Below, in pieces: positions 1-8,624 of a stretch of 11,775 bases of DNA. The stretch's first letter is position 1. Every line of letters starts with the position of its first letter. Under the pieces are notes generated by a model. It saw only the letters and a program-made list of their open reading frames with translations. It was not told the DNA's origin and did no database searches. The stretch is taken from NCBI GenBank assembly GCA_001598975.1, contig BBXU01000800.1, positions 1 through 11,775 on the forward strand, in the 5' to 3' direction. This DNA comes from Parachlorella kessleri (Eukaryota > Chlorophyta > Trebouxiophyceae > Chlorellales > Chlorellaceae). The position numbers were made by a program, and so were the translations under genes.

Positions 1-1664
1 GGAGCCCTTCCGCCCCGTGGCCGTGCTGCGGAGCGGCAACGGCCACGTGTCGCAGCTGCGGCCGGCGCTGGCCGGCGGGCAGCTGGACGCGCTGTCGGCC
101 ATCAACTGGGTGGCCTGGGCAAGTGAGTTGCGGGCGCAATAAGTGGAGGGTGCTGGCCTGGGGTAAGCCGCTGGGCGGGTAGGTCGCCCTTTGCTTGGGG
201 AAAAATCCAGGCATGTTGCTGGTTGCAGAGTGTGCCTTGGGATGGCTGCCCTCCCCCCGTGCCCAGCCCTGGCTACACCTATGAAGGGCAGCTTTGCGGT
301 CGTGGATCCAAGGCTCACCAGCCGGTGCGTCCAGCTGGCCACCAAGAAGCGGTCAGTGGATGCACCCAGGGTGCACCCTCTTCCCTCCTCTACCACCCAG
401 CACAAGTTAGCGCAGCCACGCTCCCTCACTGCTTCACTCACTTCCCCGTGCCTGTGCAGTGCCGGCGCTGTCGCCGTTCGTGCCGCTGTACAAGGGCCTC
501 ACACACGACATGCTGCCCAAGGAGCTCACATCTACCGCCGTCGAGCCGGATGACGTCTCACTCTTCTGGAAAGCGCGGCGCCTGCAGGTAGGATGGATGC
601 TTGAGCGGGGGTGCACAGATGCAGCAGGAGAAGGCTGGGGGGAAGAAGGCAGCGAGCTCTTTTTTACTACGATCTTTTTTACTTTGTAAAAAAAGCACGC
701 TTCGTTAAAAAAAGCCAAAAGCCAGTTGTTATTTTTTCTGTATTTAACAGAGAAAAGCTGTTCTTTTTTAAATATTATCCGATAATTTATATTATTATAC
801 GACGACGCCTTCCTTCTGCTCGTTGAAAAGTGTGGACCGGTGCCTGCAGGGGGGCCATTTGTGGCCTGTATAGAAGGGGGTCTAGAAGGCAGCACTCCTC
901 TGAGCTCTGCTGTTCTTTCAGGCCAGCTTTATCCCACTGTCAGCAAGCCTGATGGGGTCCATCCTGTTAGATGAGATAGCGGCGCCAGAGGTCCTTCTGT
1001 ACGTGTACAAGGGTTGGCTGTGCTTCCACTGGGCTGCTTCCCTACGCAGGGGACCGCCGCTTCCTCGCAGGCGAGGCGTTGTTCAGCATAGTCAAGCAAA
1101 GCCTGGTTAGACCAGCCGGTGCCAATGCAAGGGCTACAATGCACCCTCGAACTGCTGCTCTTTGTGCCGCAAGCATCAGCACTCAGAGAACCTCCCTGGT
1201 ATCAGGTTGCTCTAGGCAATAGCTGACGACTTATGGTTGTTGTGTTGCAGGCCCTGGTCTTCCAGGACTGGCCCAAGCTGGCACCCAACGCCACCGCCGC
1301 CATCCTGGCCTGGGAGCACGACGTGCAGGCACGGCAGCAGCCCCGCTTTGAGCGCCGCTACGCGGCCGCTGGCCGCGGCAGCGGCCGCGCGGCTGCGCGG
1401 CTGCTCGCTGCGTATACGCGGCGTGTGGTGCGGCAGGCCGCAGACCTGCTGGAGCAGCTAACTGCGCAAGCGGCAGAACACCTAGGGCTGCCAGGGGTGC
1501 TGGATGATGCTGAGGTTCAGCACTTGCTGGATGTAGCGCTGAGCACGTATGGCTTCATGCCGCCAGAGGACAAGGACAAGGACCTGCAAGCAAGGGTTTC
1601 TCGGCCGCGCGTTGCGGCGCTGTCCAAGTTCTTGGGTGCCGCACCAGCGGTGGCCAGCGCCTGA
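1..1664 (+). CDS. Peptidase family C69 dipeptidase (secernin-like), 3' part, three exons
   Basis: These are the C-terminal 220 residues of a C69 dipeptidase, an Ntn hydrolase that cleaves dipeptides. The exons are 1-122 (codons start at base 2), 460-587 and 1251-1664, with stop TGA at 1662-1664. Intron 1 (123-459) has donor GTGAGT and acceptor TGTGCAG and splits an ATG codon (A/TG). Intron 2 (588-1250) is in phase 0 with donor GTAGGA. The spliced protein gives the family's pattern: FRPVAVLRSGNGHVSQLRP, then INWVAWAMPALSPFVPLY, then FWKARRLQALVFQDWPK with a following helical segment containing AWEHD. I recognise these from memory of C69 proteins; no search was run. The N-terminal nucleophile Cys and most of the Ntn fold lie upstream of the window, so activity cannot be judged. 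The last 25 or so residues (rich in D, K and A) look like a lineage-specific tail. The family call is quite secure; substrate and cell location are not. Confidence 0.85.
588..1250 (+). other. Intron 2 of the dipeptidase gene
   Basis: This 663-bp phase-0 intron joins ...RRLQ to ALVFQDW.... That junction matches the uninterrupted sequence expected in C69 proteins, so direct splicing from 587 to 1251 is preferred. A second acceptor-like site (TGTTCTTTCAG, ending at 921) opens a frame that runs about 185 bp to a stop near 1108, and I see no supporting protein similarity. The intron also contains the AT-rich segment at 658-800. Confidence 0.8.
658..800. other. AT-rich island inside an intron, possible organelle-DNA insert
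   Basis: This stretch is dominated by A/T while everything around it is GC-rich, and its edges are abrupt. It contains TCTTTTTTACT twice, 15 bp apart (658-668 and 673-683). It also contains TAAAAAAAGC twice (687-696 and 706-715). The two families are partly inverted relative to each other, so the region can fold. It ends in a run of alternating A and T (about 770-799) followed by GACGACGCC. This composition resembles green-algal chloroplast or mitochondrial intergenic DNA. A nuclear insertion of organelle DNA is the simplest inference, but I cannot match it to a specific organelle locus. A remnant of an AT-rich transposon is the alternative. Confidence 0.4.
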
Positions 1665-1997
1665 TTGTGTTTGGGTTGGCAGAACTGCTGATCTGTTTTG
1701 GTGTGCTGGACTCCTTTTGCTGGTGATCGTGAACTCAGTTTGAGCGGGCCTGGCTTGTTAGCATGGGTGGCAGGTAGTGCGAACAGGGAGTATAGCTGGG
1801 CTGGACTCAACTGGACTGACAGGGCTGGATTATGGCAGCAGTCATCTGCTGAGGTCCATCACTATTCTGCTTGCCCTTCAGGTCCATGCCTTGCTACTTG
1901 TTGTTGTCCCTATCTGGTTTCCTGGGTGTTGCCGCTGGTGACCTTGGTCACTCGTTGCTCCCACCCGCAGTGAGATGGTTGGGTTTCAGCTGATCTT

Positions 1998-2030
1998 TAT
2001 AGTGATGTAGCTGGCAGCGACATCACTATA
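1998..2030. repeat. Perfect 11-bp inverted repeat (hairpin)
   Basis: TATAGTGATGT (1998-2008) is exactly complementary to ACATCACTATA (2020-2030). The 11-nt centre can pair three more bases (GCT with AGC) past a single A/G mismatch, leaving a three-base loop. The flanking T1997 and G2031 could add a wobble pair in RNA. It lies within the predicted 3' UTR of the dipeptidase transcript. Confidence 0.75.
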
Positions 2031-2175
2031 GTGGAGGAAGTCGGATGATTCCTTCTAGCCAGACCTTGGGTAGGTGCCAACAGTAGTTCTATCCGTTTCC
2101 TGTCCAATACATCCTGGGCATTCTGGCAGTAAGCAAGTCACCGTACCATCTCTGAGCCTTTGCGCCTCACTCTGA

Positions 2176-2203
2176 GACGCTACAGTGGGGACGCTACAGT
2201 GGA
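2176..2203. repeat. 14-bp direct tandem repeat, two units
   Basis: GACGCTACAGTGGG at 2176-2189 is followed directly by GACGCTACAGTGGA at 2190-2203, with one mismatch in the last base. It lies in the 3' region of the dipeptidase gene. It looks like simple replication slippage; no function is implied. Confidence 0.7.
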
Positions 2204-2314
2204 AGGTGCCACCAATCGGAGCAGGGGGCAGACGAGCTGGGGAGAGAACCCCCGCTCTGGCAAGCCCTCAACAGCAGGCCCACATGAGCCTTGACGCCCG
2301 CCTTGGTTGTTTTC

Positions 2315-2319
2315 TGTAA
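2315..2319 (+). terminator. TGTAA poly(A) signal candidate for the dipeptidase gene
   Basis: TGTAA is the standard nuclear poly(A) signal in volvocine algae, and this is the first occurrence downstream of the stop at 1664. Its position, about 650 nt past the stop, is typical. A second TGTAA at 2560-2564 is a less likely alternative. Confidence 0.45.
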
Positions 2320-2690
2320 CCGTCACTTTAAAAGCCTCTCGTCCCTTTACCTGCTCCCTGGCGTCGTGACTCTTCAGCTGGCACCCTGCTTCCTAGTTCA
2401 GACTTGCATCATGGTATGAAGTGAGCACGTGCTACACAGCCGTCAGCCATTCAGAGTATGCATCACACGTCCACCAACAAAGAATCGTGGTCACTGCGCC
2501 CCAGCCTACAGTTTCGCATTTTGGTCAAGTCCGGACTTCGGCGTAAAAGGGATGGCCACTGTAACCAAGGCGCTTGCGCGGCCTCCCCGCCTCCCCGCCG
2601 TCTACACCATCAGGCTTTAGCCGAAAACAGGCCGTCAGCCGTGCTGATACCTATTAAACCAAGCTGGGTGTGGGTAAGCGTGACCCTCCT

Positions 2691-2747
2691 GACGTAAAGA
2701 CCGACAGGAATTGACCCCTAAAAGAGGCCCCTGACGCTGGTTACGTC
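2691..2747. promoter_or_regulatory. Inverted pair of GACGTAA (bZIP/CRE-like) motifs
   Basis: GACGTAA at 2691-2697 (preceded by T) and its exact reverse complement TTACGTC at 2741-2747 lie about 140-195 bp upstream of the copy 1 start codon. ACGT cores are classical bZIP binding sites. I do not see the same pair upstream of copy 2. A regulatory role is inference from motif shape and placement only. Confidence 0.3.
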
Positions 2748-2794
2748 GCGACTTTGGGCTTCGATGAGCCTTCAAGTCATCCGGATTGGGCAGG

Positions 2795-2802
2795 ATAAAT
2801 AG
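2795..2802 (+). promoter_or_regulatory. TATA-like box of P450 copy 1
   Basis: ATAAATAG lies about 90 bp upstream of the ATG at 2886. This would put transcription start near 2825-2830 and give a 5' UTR of roughly 60 nt, in which the ATG at 2886 is the first ATG. The block just downstream (2804-2834) is closely matched at 8553-8582 in copy 2, but copy 2 has no equally good TATA sequence at the corresponding place. Confidence 0.45.
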
Positions 2803-2885
2803 GAGTGTTGCACACCCAATTTTGCATCCGAGCTTACTCAGGTATCGTATCCTTTTGTCACCTTGTCACCATCGCTGTCGCAGAT

Positions 2886-5800
2886 ATGAATCTCCCTCGC
2901 GCGCTCCTGTCACTCTCTCGTGGCAAGAGCCCTCTCGTGCCAAGGGCACCGGGTGCCCGCCGGATGTTGCAGACCAGGCCGTTCGCCGCCAAGAGCGTTG
3001 AGCAAATCTCCCAACAGCAGTTTCCCTTCGCTCGGCCCCATGATGCCGAGCCACCAAGCGAATTTGCAGAGCTGCGGAAGAAGTGCCCTGTTGCTAAAAC
3101 CAAGCTGTTTGATGAGAGCGACGTCTGGCTGATCACCAAGCACGAGGACCTGAAGGAGGTCCTCACCGACAACCGCCTCAGCAAGGTAAGCTGGCTTTGC
3201 ACTTGTTGGTTGGAGTCTAGTCAGGCGAGGTCTTTTCCAAAGCCGGTGACTGATCAAGGTCCGCAGTGAGGATCGAATAATGCAAATTCCCGGGTGTGCA
3301 CCAGCAGCAGCTGAACCCACCATATGCTAGATGCCGCCAGTGTGACCTTGTCTTCCTACCTGTTGCACATGGCCCGCAGGTTCGCACTCATCCTGGATTC
3401 CCAGAGCTGTCACCAGGTGCGTCCCGCAACTCAGGGTAGCCCAACACAGTGTCCCGACCCGGCAGTCTTCAGATCTGAACATATGTTCCGTCCCTAATCG
3501 TCTTGAAGGGCAGGTGGCCCATGTACTTTTGTGCATTACTTGCATTTATTGGTTAGCGCATATGCAGACGAGCAGGCATTTTGTGAGCCCACCGTGCTTG
3601 GTGCCTCTGGGCAGGCTGACGTTCCGTGGAAGTTGTTCCTAGTAGCGTCAGTGGGATGAATAGCTTGACTGACTGCCTAGACAGCTTCCCGCGAGGCATC
3701 ATAGTGCATGATGTGGCCAGGATTGATGGCTAGTGTTGACAACGGCTCAAGAATGCTGCCGTGTTCCCTAATGTCCTCGCAGGTTCTAAGGCGGCCATTG
3801 AGGGCAGGGAGGCTACCTTCGTGGACATGGTAAGCCGGTTTTCCACCTGGAGAGCCCGCTGCTCTAGCCCTGATCCATGTAGCTTGTGTAGGGCAAACCG
3901 GGTCCTGACTGGCCCGCCCCTTGGTACGATAGGGTAATAACAGCGTCCTGCCACCCGGCTGTGCCACCCGGCTGTGCTGCTGTGAGGCCCCCACACCTGG
4001 GGCCTAGTCCGTTGCTAGGATGTCGCATGCCTTCAGAACATGGCATCCAAGCAACAGGTCTCAGTGGCATGTACCACCCTTGTGAGATTCCCTCCTAGAA
4101 AGGCATGCTGACCGCATGCAGGCCTCTGCATGCCACATTGCTACCTGGCTGGCAGGTGCAACCGAGCTTAGTTGGGTGAGTTGAGCAACAGCGTTGCGCT
4201 TCATACTACGCTGCGCTGCCTGCCCTTGGTTGTGCGCAGGACCCGCCCCAGCACACCAAGTTCCGCTCCATGTTTGCGCCTTGGTTCACCCAGGAGCACA
4301 GCGAGAAGCTGAGGCCCAGCATACGCCAGAAGGTAACCTCTTGCAAGCGTGCTTTTCCCATACTTGCCTGCTGCTTGATGCGAGGACCAGAAGGCAGGCT
4401 GCTGCTTACGAGGTTGGGCTGTGTAGCTTTGAATCCCCACCTTCCAGCTGTGGTTGCTGGCTGACTGGCCTCCCTTACAGGCACACTGTTGGTGATGAGC
4501 CACGCCAGCCAGCCAGACCCCGGCCTTGCTGCAAGGTCTGCCATCCCAGTGCTTCTACAGCAAGACTTCTCTGCTTCCAAATGCCAGGTGTTGGTGACAA
4601 TTGAACTGTACGGGTGCTGGCCGCAGGTGGACGAGCTGATTGACGGGCTGGAGCGCAGCGGCAGCAAGCCTGTGGACCTGCAGGAGAACTTCTCGCTGCC
4701 CTTTGCCTTCAAGGTCATCTTCGACCTGCTGGGCATCCCCTTCAAGGCAAGCATGCTAGTCACTTCAGATAGCCTTGCTGCCGGGGCTAGGTGGACAGGG
4801 TAGGCGTCATAGGCCCGCTGCCGCCACCTTTCCCTTCTTTGATGACGGCGGAGTCCCTCCCTCCGCCGTTCTGACACCCTGCCACCCCTGGCAGAAGCCT
4901 GCGCACTGGCTGGTAATTACACGAAAGGCCCCCATTCGCATGACCCCTGATCCTTGCAGGACTACAAGATGCTGTCCAGCAACATTGCAGTGCGTGCCAG
5001 CGCCTCTGGCACCGCCCGCCAGGCCGCCGCTGCCCAGGAGGAGCTGACGCGCTACATGCACGACCTGGTGGCGGAGAAGGAGCGCAACCCACAGGATGAC
5101 GTAAGCACAACCAGAGACCTTCTTCGCGACGCATGATATCAGCATCTGTGCTATGCTAGTGCAGAGCATAGCCCTGAAGGAGCCAGTTTTGGGTCCATGG
5201 TATTGTGCGAGAGGGTTGCTGTGGCCCTGGGATTCACACCCCCGGGGGTGGTTAGGGCTCTCCAGCGCCCTTAGGACTGCTAGCTAATGTCGCCTCGGCT
5301 GCTGCGCCTGCTGTTCCTAACATTGCAGTAGCACTCGTGCTTTCTAACTTCAAAAGGCATCCACTGCTGGCTGCAGGTGCTGAGCGATGTGGTGAAGAAG
5401 TACCTGGAGAGCGGTGACATCACCCGCGACCAGCTGGTGGCACACGCCTTCCTGCTGCTGGTGGCGGGCAACGCCACCGTGGCGGGTGAGCACCGCATTA
5501 TGTTGCTGCATTTCTTAGATGGGAAGGTGGTCTTTCTTAAGGCCTACTTACATGCCTTGGGTGGAGCTTTTTACCTTCATGCTGGCGGCGGGCTTGCCGT
5601 GGGAGGTGACCCCAGAAGAAGCTGCCAGGCTGGTTGTCACAGCGCTGAAGTGGCACTCTACAAGCACCAAACGACAGTCGGACCCCTTGTCGTCACGCGC
5701 GTTCCAATTGCCTATGTAGGACGCGAGGCCCCCTGCCCTGTGTAAAATGTATGCAGGCATGATCAATCTGGGCGTGGTGACGCTGCTCCAGCACCCCGAC

Positions 5801-6766
5801 CAGCTGGAGGCCCTCAAGGCCGACCCGGGCCTGTGGCCGGGCGCTGTGCACGAGCTGTGCCGCTACCACACCGCCTCCTCCTTCGCGCTGCGCCGCGTGG
5901 CGCTGGAGGATGTCAAGGTGGGTCATGATTACTTTGTGTTGGTCTCTCGCCCCCCAGTGTAGCCGCTAGGTGGGTGGCATTGACATCAGTCTTCTTTTAC
6001 TTGTTGTCGAAGTTCTTCCCGCCTTGCCCACATCGCCTCCTGTCTAGTGAGCATGCAGGTGGGCACCTCTAGCTGTCCTGCTTGACCCTCCACATGGGCC
6101 GGCTGGCTGCAAAATGAAAGCCGCACAAGTAATTTCAGTGGGAATGGCCATGCTGTGCTGTTCAACCACATCTGCATGCCTCCACATCCTATTGATGGGT
6201 TACCTGGTGCGCCGGCTGCAGGTCGGGGACAAGACTATCCGGGCGGGGGAGGGCGTTATTGCGCTCAACCAGTCTGCCAACAGGTGACAGGGCTAGGTCA
6301 TGACTAGTCACCTAACCATGTGTGAGGGGGGATGTGAGCACGGGGTTTCCAATTTCGCTCCGCTGGCTACCTCCCTCACAACATAACAACTGCTTGTCTT
6401 CCAGCGTGCTTCACCCTGCTCAATCATCTTGATGGCCAATCAATGCGTCTCCCTCACACACCATCAGCCTCTCACAATGCCTGACAAATCCTCCCAACCC
6501 CGCTGCTTTCCTGATGCAGGGACGAAGACGTCTTTGAGGACCCCGACCGCTTTAACATCCACCGCTCTTCCAACCCCCACGTGGCGTACGGCTACGGCGC
6601 CCACGAGTGTGTGGCCATGGCGCTGGCGCTGGTTGAGTTGGAGGAGGCGCTGGCGGGGCTGTTCAGGCGCCTGCCCGGGCTCAAGCTGGGGGTGGCACCC
6701 GGCGAGCTGAAGTGGTCAAAGTCAACGGGGGATGTGGGCCTGGCGGAGCTGCCAGTTACCTGGTGA
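2886..6766 (+). CDS. CYP55: P450nor-like nitric oxide reductase (CYP55 family), copy 1, complete
   Basis: This enzyme should reduce 2 NO to N2O with electrons taken directly from NAD(P)H. Exons: 2886-3185, 3380-3416, 3783-3829, 4240-4332, 4627-4746, 4960-5100, 5377-5485, 5757-5917, 6222-6283 and 6520-6766 (TGA 6764-6766). They join in phase into 438 residues; fungal P450nor has about 403. The extra length is an Arg-rich, acid-free N terminus (MNLPRALLSLSRGK...) resembling a mitochondrial presequence, with no membrane anchor. Family signatures are LLLVAGNAT in the I helix (Thr280), ELCRYHTAS (ExxR Glu315/Arg318; Ser323), NQSANRDEDVFEDPDRFN, and the haem loop YGYGAHECVA with ligand Cys387. Near the C terminus GDVGLAELPV holds Asp428. 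Thr280, Ser323 and Asp428 align with Thr243, Ser286 and Asp393, the proton-delivery residues of Fusarium P450nor; Arg102 and Arg211 align with its NADH-binding Arg64 and Arg174 (fungal sequence recalled from memory). The haem loop has Tyr for the usual first Phe. Intron 5 is GC-AG; all other introns are GT-AG. The start is the first ATG after the TATA-like box and is matched in copy 2. Mitochondrial location is inferred. Confidence 0.94.
3950..3975. repeat. 13-bp direct tandem repeat in intron 3 of P450 copy 1
   Basis: GCCACCCGGCTGT occurs twice back to back (3950-3962 and 3963-3975). It is not seen in intron 3 of copy 2, so it probably arose by slippage after the duplication. Confidence 0.7.
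4747..4959 (+). other. GC-AG intron 5 of P450 copy 1
   Basis: The exon ends LLGIPFK at 4746 and the protein resumes at 4960 with DYKMLSSN. Fungal P450nor reads through the equivalent LLGVPFNDLEYL without a gap, so this junction is right. The donor is AAG/GCAAGC rather than GT, and the acceptor is CCTTGCAG. Reading on from 4747 in frame meets a stop within about 20 codons, and neither nearby GT (4791, 4800) preserves the frame. The same GC donor is present in copy 2, so it is not a sequencing error. Confidence 0.85.
5237..5250. repeat. 14-bp perfect palindrome in intron 6 of copy 1
   Basis: CACCCCCGGGGGTG is fully self-complementary. It lies mid-intron and has no counterpart that I can find in intron 6 of copy 2. 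No function is evident. Confidence 0.6.
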
Positions 6767-8552
6767 ACAAAGCAGTGGTGAAGGTGGGGCAAGCAGGCCA
6801 GGGAGGCTGTGAGAGGGGGGGCATGTGTGGGGTGGTGGATGTTAAAGCTCAGAAGGTGATGAGGGTTTGGCTGGCTGAGCAGCTGGTTCCTGGGGGAAGC
6901 GGGAGGTGATGGGAGGAGGGGCCAATGAGCCTTGGTAGCTGGCAGGGCTAGCGGGCTGGTGAGTTGCTGACGGGCAAGGGACTCACAACTTGCAACGAGA
7001 AGAGACAGGGTGAAGAGGGCCGCCATGGTGGCCGCGAGTGACAGCGGGAGGGGCATTGAACTGAATGCCTCCATTCCTGGGTCTAAAGATGTGGAGAGGG
7101 GGAAGTCTGCCTTACCTGACATGACGTGCCGGCATGGTGCGTGCGGGCCTCCACTGGCAATTGATAACTATCAGTGGAAGCATAACATGGGATGCACACT
7201 GGGCAATAGGTCAAGGCGGTGTGGGTTGTGGGTTGTTTGGTGAGGAGAGGCCAAAGTGGGATGCTCGTGACTAGGAGGGTTAACAGCAGTGTGGCGGGTG
7301 CTTGCTGCACATGGAGTTGGGTCGTGATGAGGAGACAGTGCAAACTGGACAGAGTCTCAAGGCTGCCAGAGGGGTGTGTTTACCCGCCCTTTAGATGCGG
7401 AGCTGCCTTGCTACATTTGCTGTAAGCACTCTGGTGAAATAACTGAAAACCCAATATATTCTCAAGTCGATAGGTGGTTGCTCGTTCACGTCTACTACTG
7501 TGCTCCTTCCAACCATGAGCGCGTTGCCATTGTGCTTGGCTTGTGTGCTGCAGACTGCTTGGCTTGCTCATGCTACTATATATGGCCTGAGCTGCGGCTT
7601 TGTGCGGCACTTCAGTGTGGTCTGCCCTTAGGGCATGTTGATTTGATGCAAAACTTGCAGATTGACTTCATGGAGGTTGCTTTTGTGCGCCCAAGCGGCG
7701 TGTATTTGCCTGCTAACCCTTTTCCCAGTGTTGCTGCCTTGGCTGCGTCACAAGCATGGCGAAAGTGTTTATACTCTGCCACCTTCTGCCCGTACTGTAA
7801 GTACCCAAGGTGTTGATTCCTTGAGCCCAGGCACAGGAGGTTGCCTCCATGCCAACCGCACAGCTGCATTTGTGTGAGAGCTTGGATGCCTCATGATGTG
7901 GTAGGATGCCAGTGGCCCAACTTCTCCAGCAGACACAGTGGGGGAGTACTCACCTTAGAACATAGGCAAGTCATACAGACCACTTTAAACTCACCATAAA
8001 ATATGATCAGGGTGCTGTGGTTGACTTTTCCCAACCAAGAACTCAGGCACGACTCAGAGCACAAGTGCATTGCACCGCTGACACTACAGTTTGGCCATTC
8101 ATTTCTTGCCCTTCTTCACATCGCCTGCCACCATCAACAAATACATGGGAAAAGCATACTTCTGCCTAAAAAATCCAAAACTGTAGTCCAGGCTTCCTTT
8201 ATCATCGCGCACTGGAATTCATGGTGAAAGGCGGTGAGCCTAGTGTTCAGGTCTTGCACCATCCTTGCACCATCTCACCAGAATGAGTGGATAATGATGG
8301 TGAATGCACCCCACCTGGCGCAGGTTTTAGTGAACAAGCCTGGTAAGAAGTCTCTCGCGCTGGCGCGGCCTCCGCGCCTCCCTGCCACCAGAACTCTCCA
8401 ACCGCCATCTCTGTACCCAAGGCGTCAACCGTGGCTCTCAGCTGCAGAAGGCACAGCTAAAATGAAATCTTGACCCTTCAGACACGAAGTCTGACATAAT
8501 GCGACCCCTCTTAAGGGACCCCGGAAGCTGGGTTATGCTGACACCCAATAGT
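6767..8552 (+). other. 3' region of P450 copy 1 and upstream region of copy 2; no gene seen
   Basis: About 1.8 kb separate the stop of copy 1 from the promoter block of copy 2. The longest open frames on either strand are unlike known proteins and lack supporting splice or codon signals. The antisense frame at 6592-7122 is a shadow of the haem-loop exon. The part before about 7425 is best read as 3' UTR. From about 8330 onward, patchy similarity to the copy 1 upstream region returns. I see no mobile element or RNA gene here. Confidence 0.5.
7421..7425 (+). terminator. TGTAA poly(A) signal candidate for P450 copy 1
   Basis: This is the first TGTAA downstream of the copy 1 stop codon, about 655 nt past it, a usual 3' UTR length for these algae. 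A second TGTAA at 7796-7800 is a possible alternative end. Confidence 0.45.
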
Positions 8553-8582
8553 AGTGCTGCACACCCTTGTTGCAACCGAGCT
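8553..8582 (+). promoter_or_regulatory. Conserved core promoter / 5' UTR block of P450 copy 2
   Basis: This block (AGTGCTGCACACCC... to CCGAGCT) matches 2804-2834 upstream of copy 1 with a few changes. It is followed in both copies by GGTA and CTTTTGTCAC. Copy 1 has the octamer TTGTCACC twice in tandem (2855-2870), whereas copy 2 has the motif once. The block sits about 45-70 bp before the start codon in both genes, so it probably spans the transcription start. Copy 2 lacks the clear TATA-like sequence of copy 1, so the two may be expressed differently. Confidence 0.4.
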
Positions 8583-8624
8583 GCCGGTACTCTTTTGTCA
8601 CGATCGCGCAGCGGATCAGTAGAA

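Larger units (their letters stand above)
1665..2794 (+). other. 3' region of the dipeptidase gene and upstream region of P450 copy 1
   Basis: No convincing gene lies here; open frames are short and unrelated to known proteins. The first TGTAA after the dipeptidase stop is at 2315-2319, which would give a 3' UTR of about 650 nt, normal for green algae. The region holds a hairpin (1998-2030) and a 14-bp tandem repeat (2176-2203). From about 2570 it shows patchy similarity to the DNA upstream of P450 copy 2. An example is GGCCTCCCCGCCTCCCCGCC near 2580 against GGCCTCCGCGCCTCCCTGCC near 8368. The duplication therefore included promoter sequence. Confidence 0.5.

Noticed and set aside
434..895. 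153-codon open frame on the - strand over the AT-rich island
   Set aside because: Its Lys/Asn/Tyr-rich middle is a by-product of the AT-rich segment, and its ends are antisense to the dipeptidase exon and intron. No known protein is recognisable.
922..1108. Possible extra exon of the dipeptidase gene after the TTTCAG acceptor at 921
   Set aside because: Its frame ends in a stop with no suitable donor, and the protein family continues directly from exon 2 to 1251.
2805..2885. Upstream in-frame extension of P450 copy 1 beginning at a GTG
   Set aside because: Nuclear genes start at ATG. The region lies at or just after the predicted transcription start, and copy 2 does not keep this extension, whereas the M(N/T)LPRALL start is shared.
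4206..4877. 223-codon open frame on the - strand, the longest in the window
   Set aside because: It runs antisense across P450 exons 4-5 and three introns. The + strand exons match P450nor residue by residue, while this frame matches nothing known to me.
6592..7122. 176-codon open frame on the - strand
   Set aside because: It is antisense to the last P450 exon and its 3' UTR. The open frame reflects GC-biased codon use of the sense gene.
7376..7816. 146-codon open frame on the + strand downstream of P450 copy 1
   Set aside because: It overlaps the expected poly(A) signal, has Cys-rich but unrecognisable sequence, no splice or promoter context, and no counterpart elsewhere. It is best read as chance within 3' or intergenic DNA.
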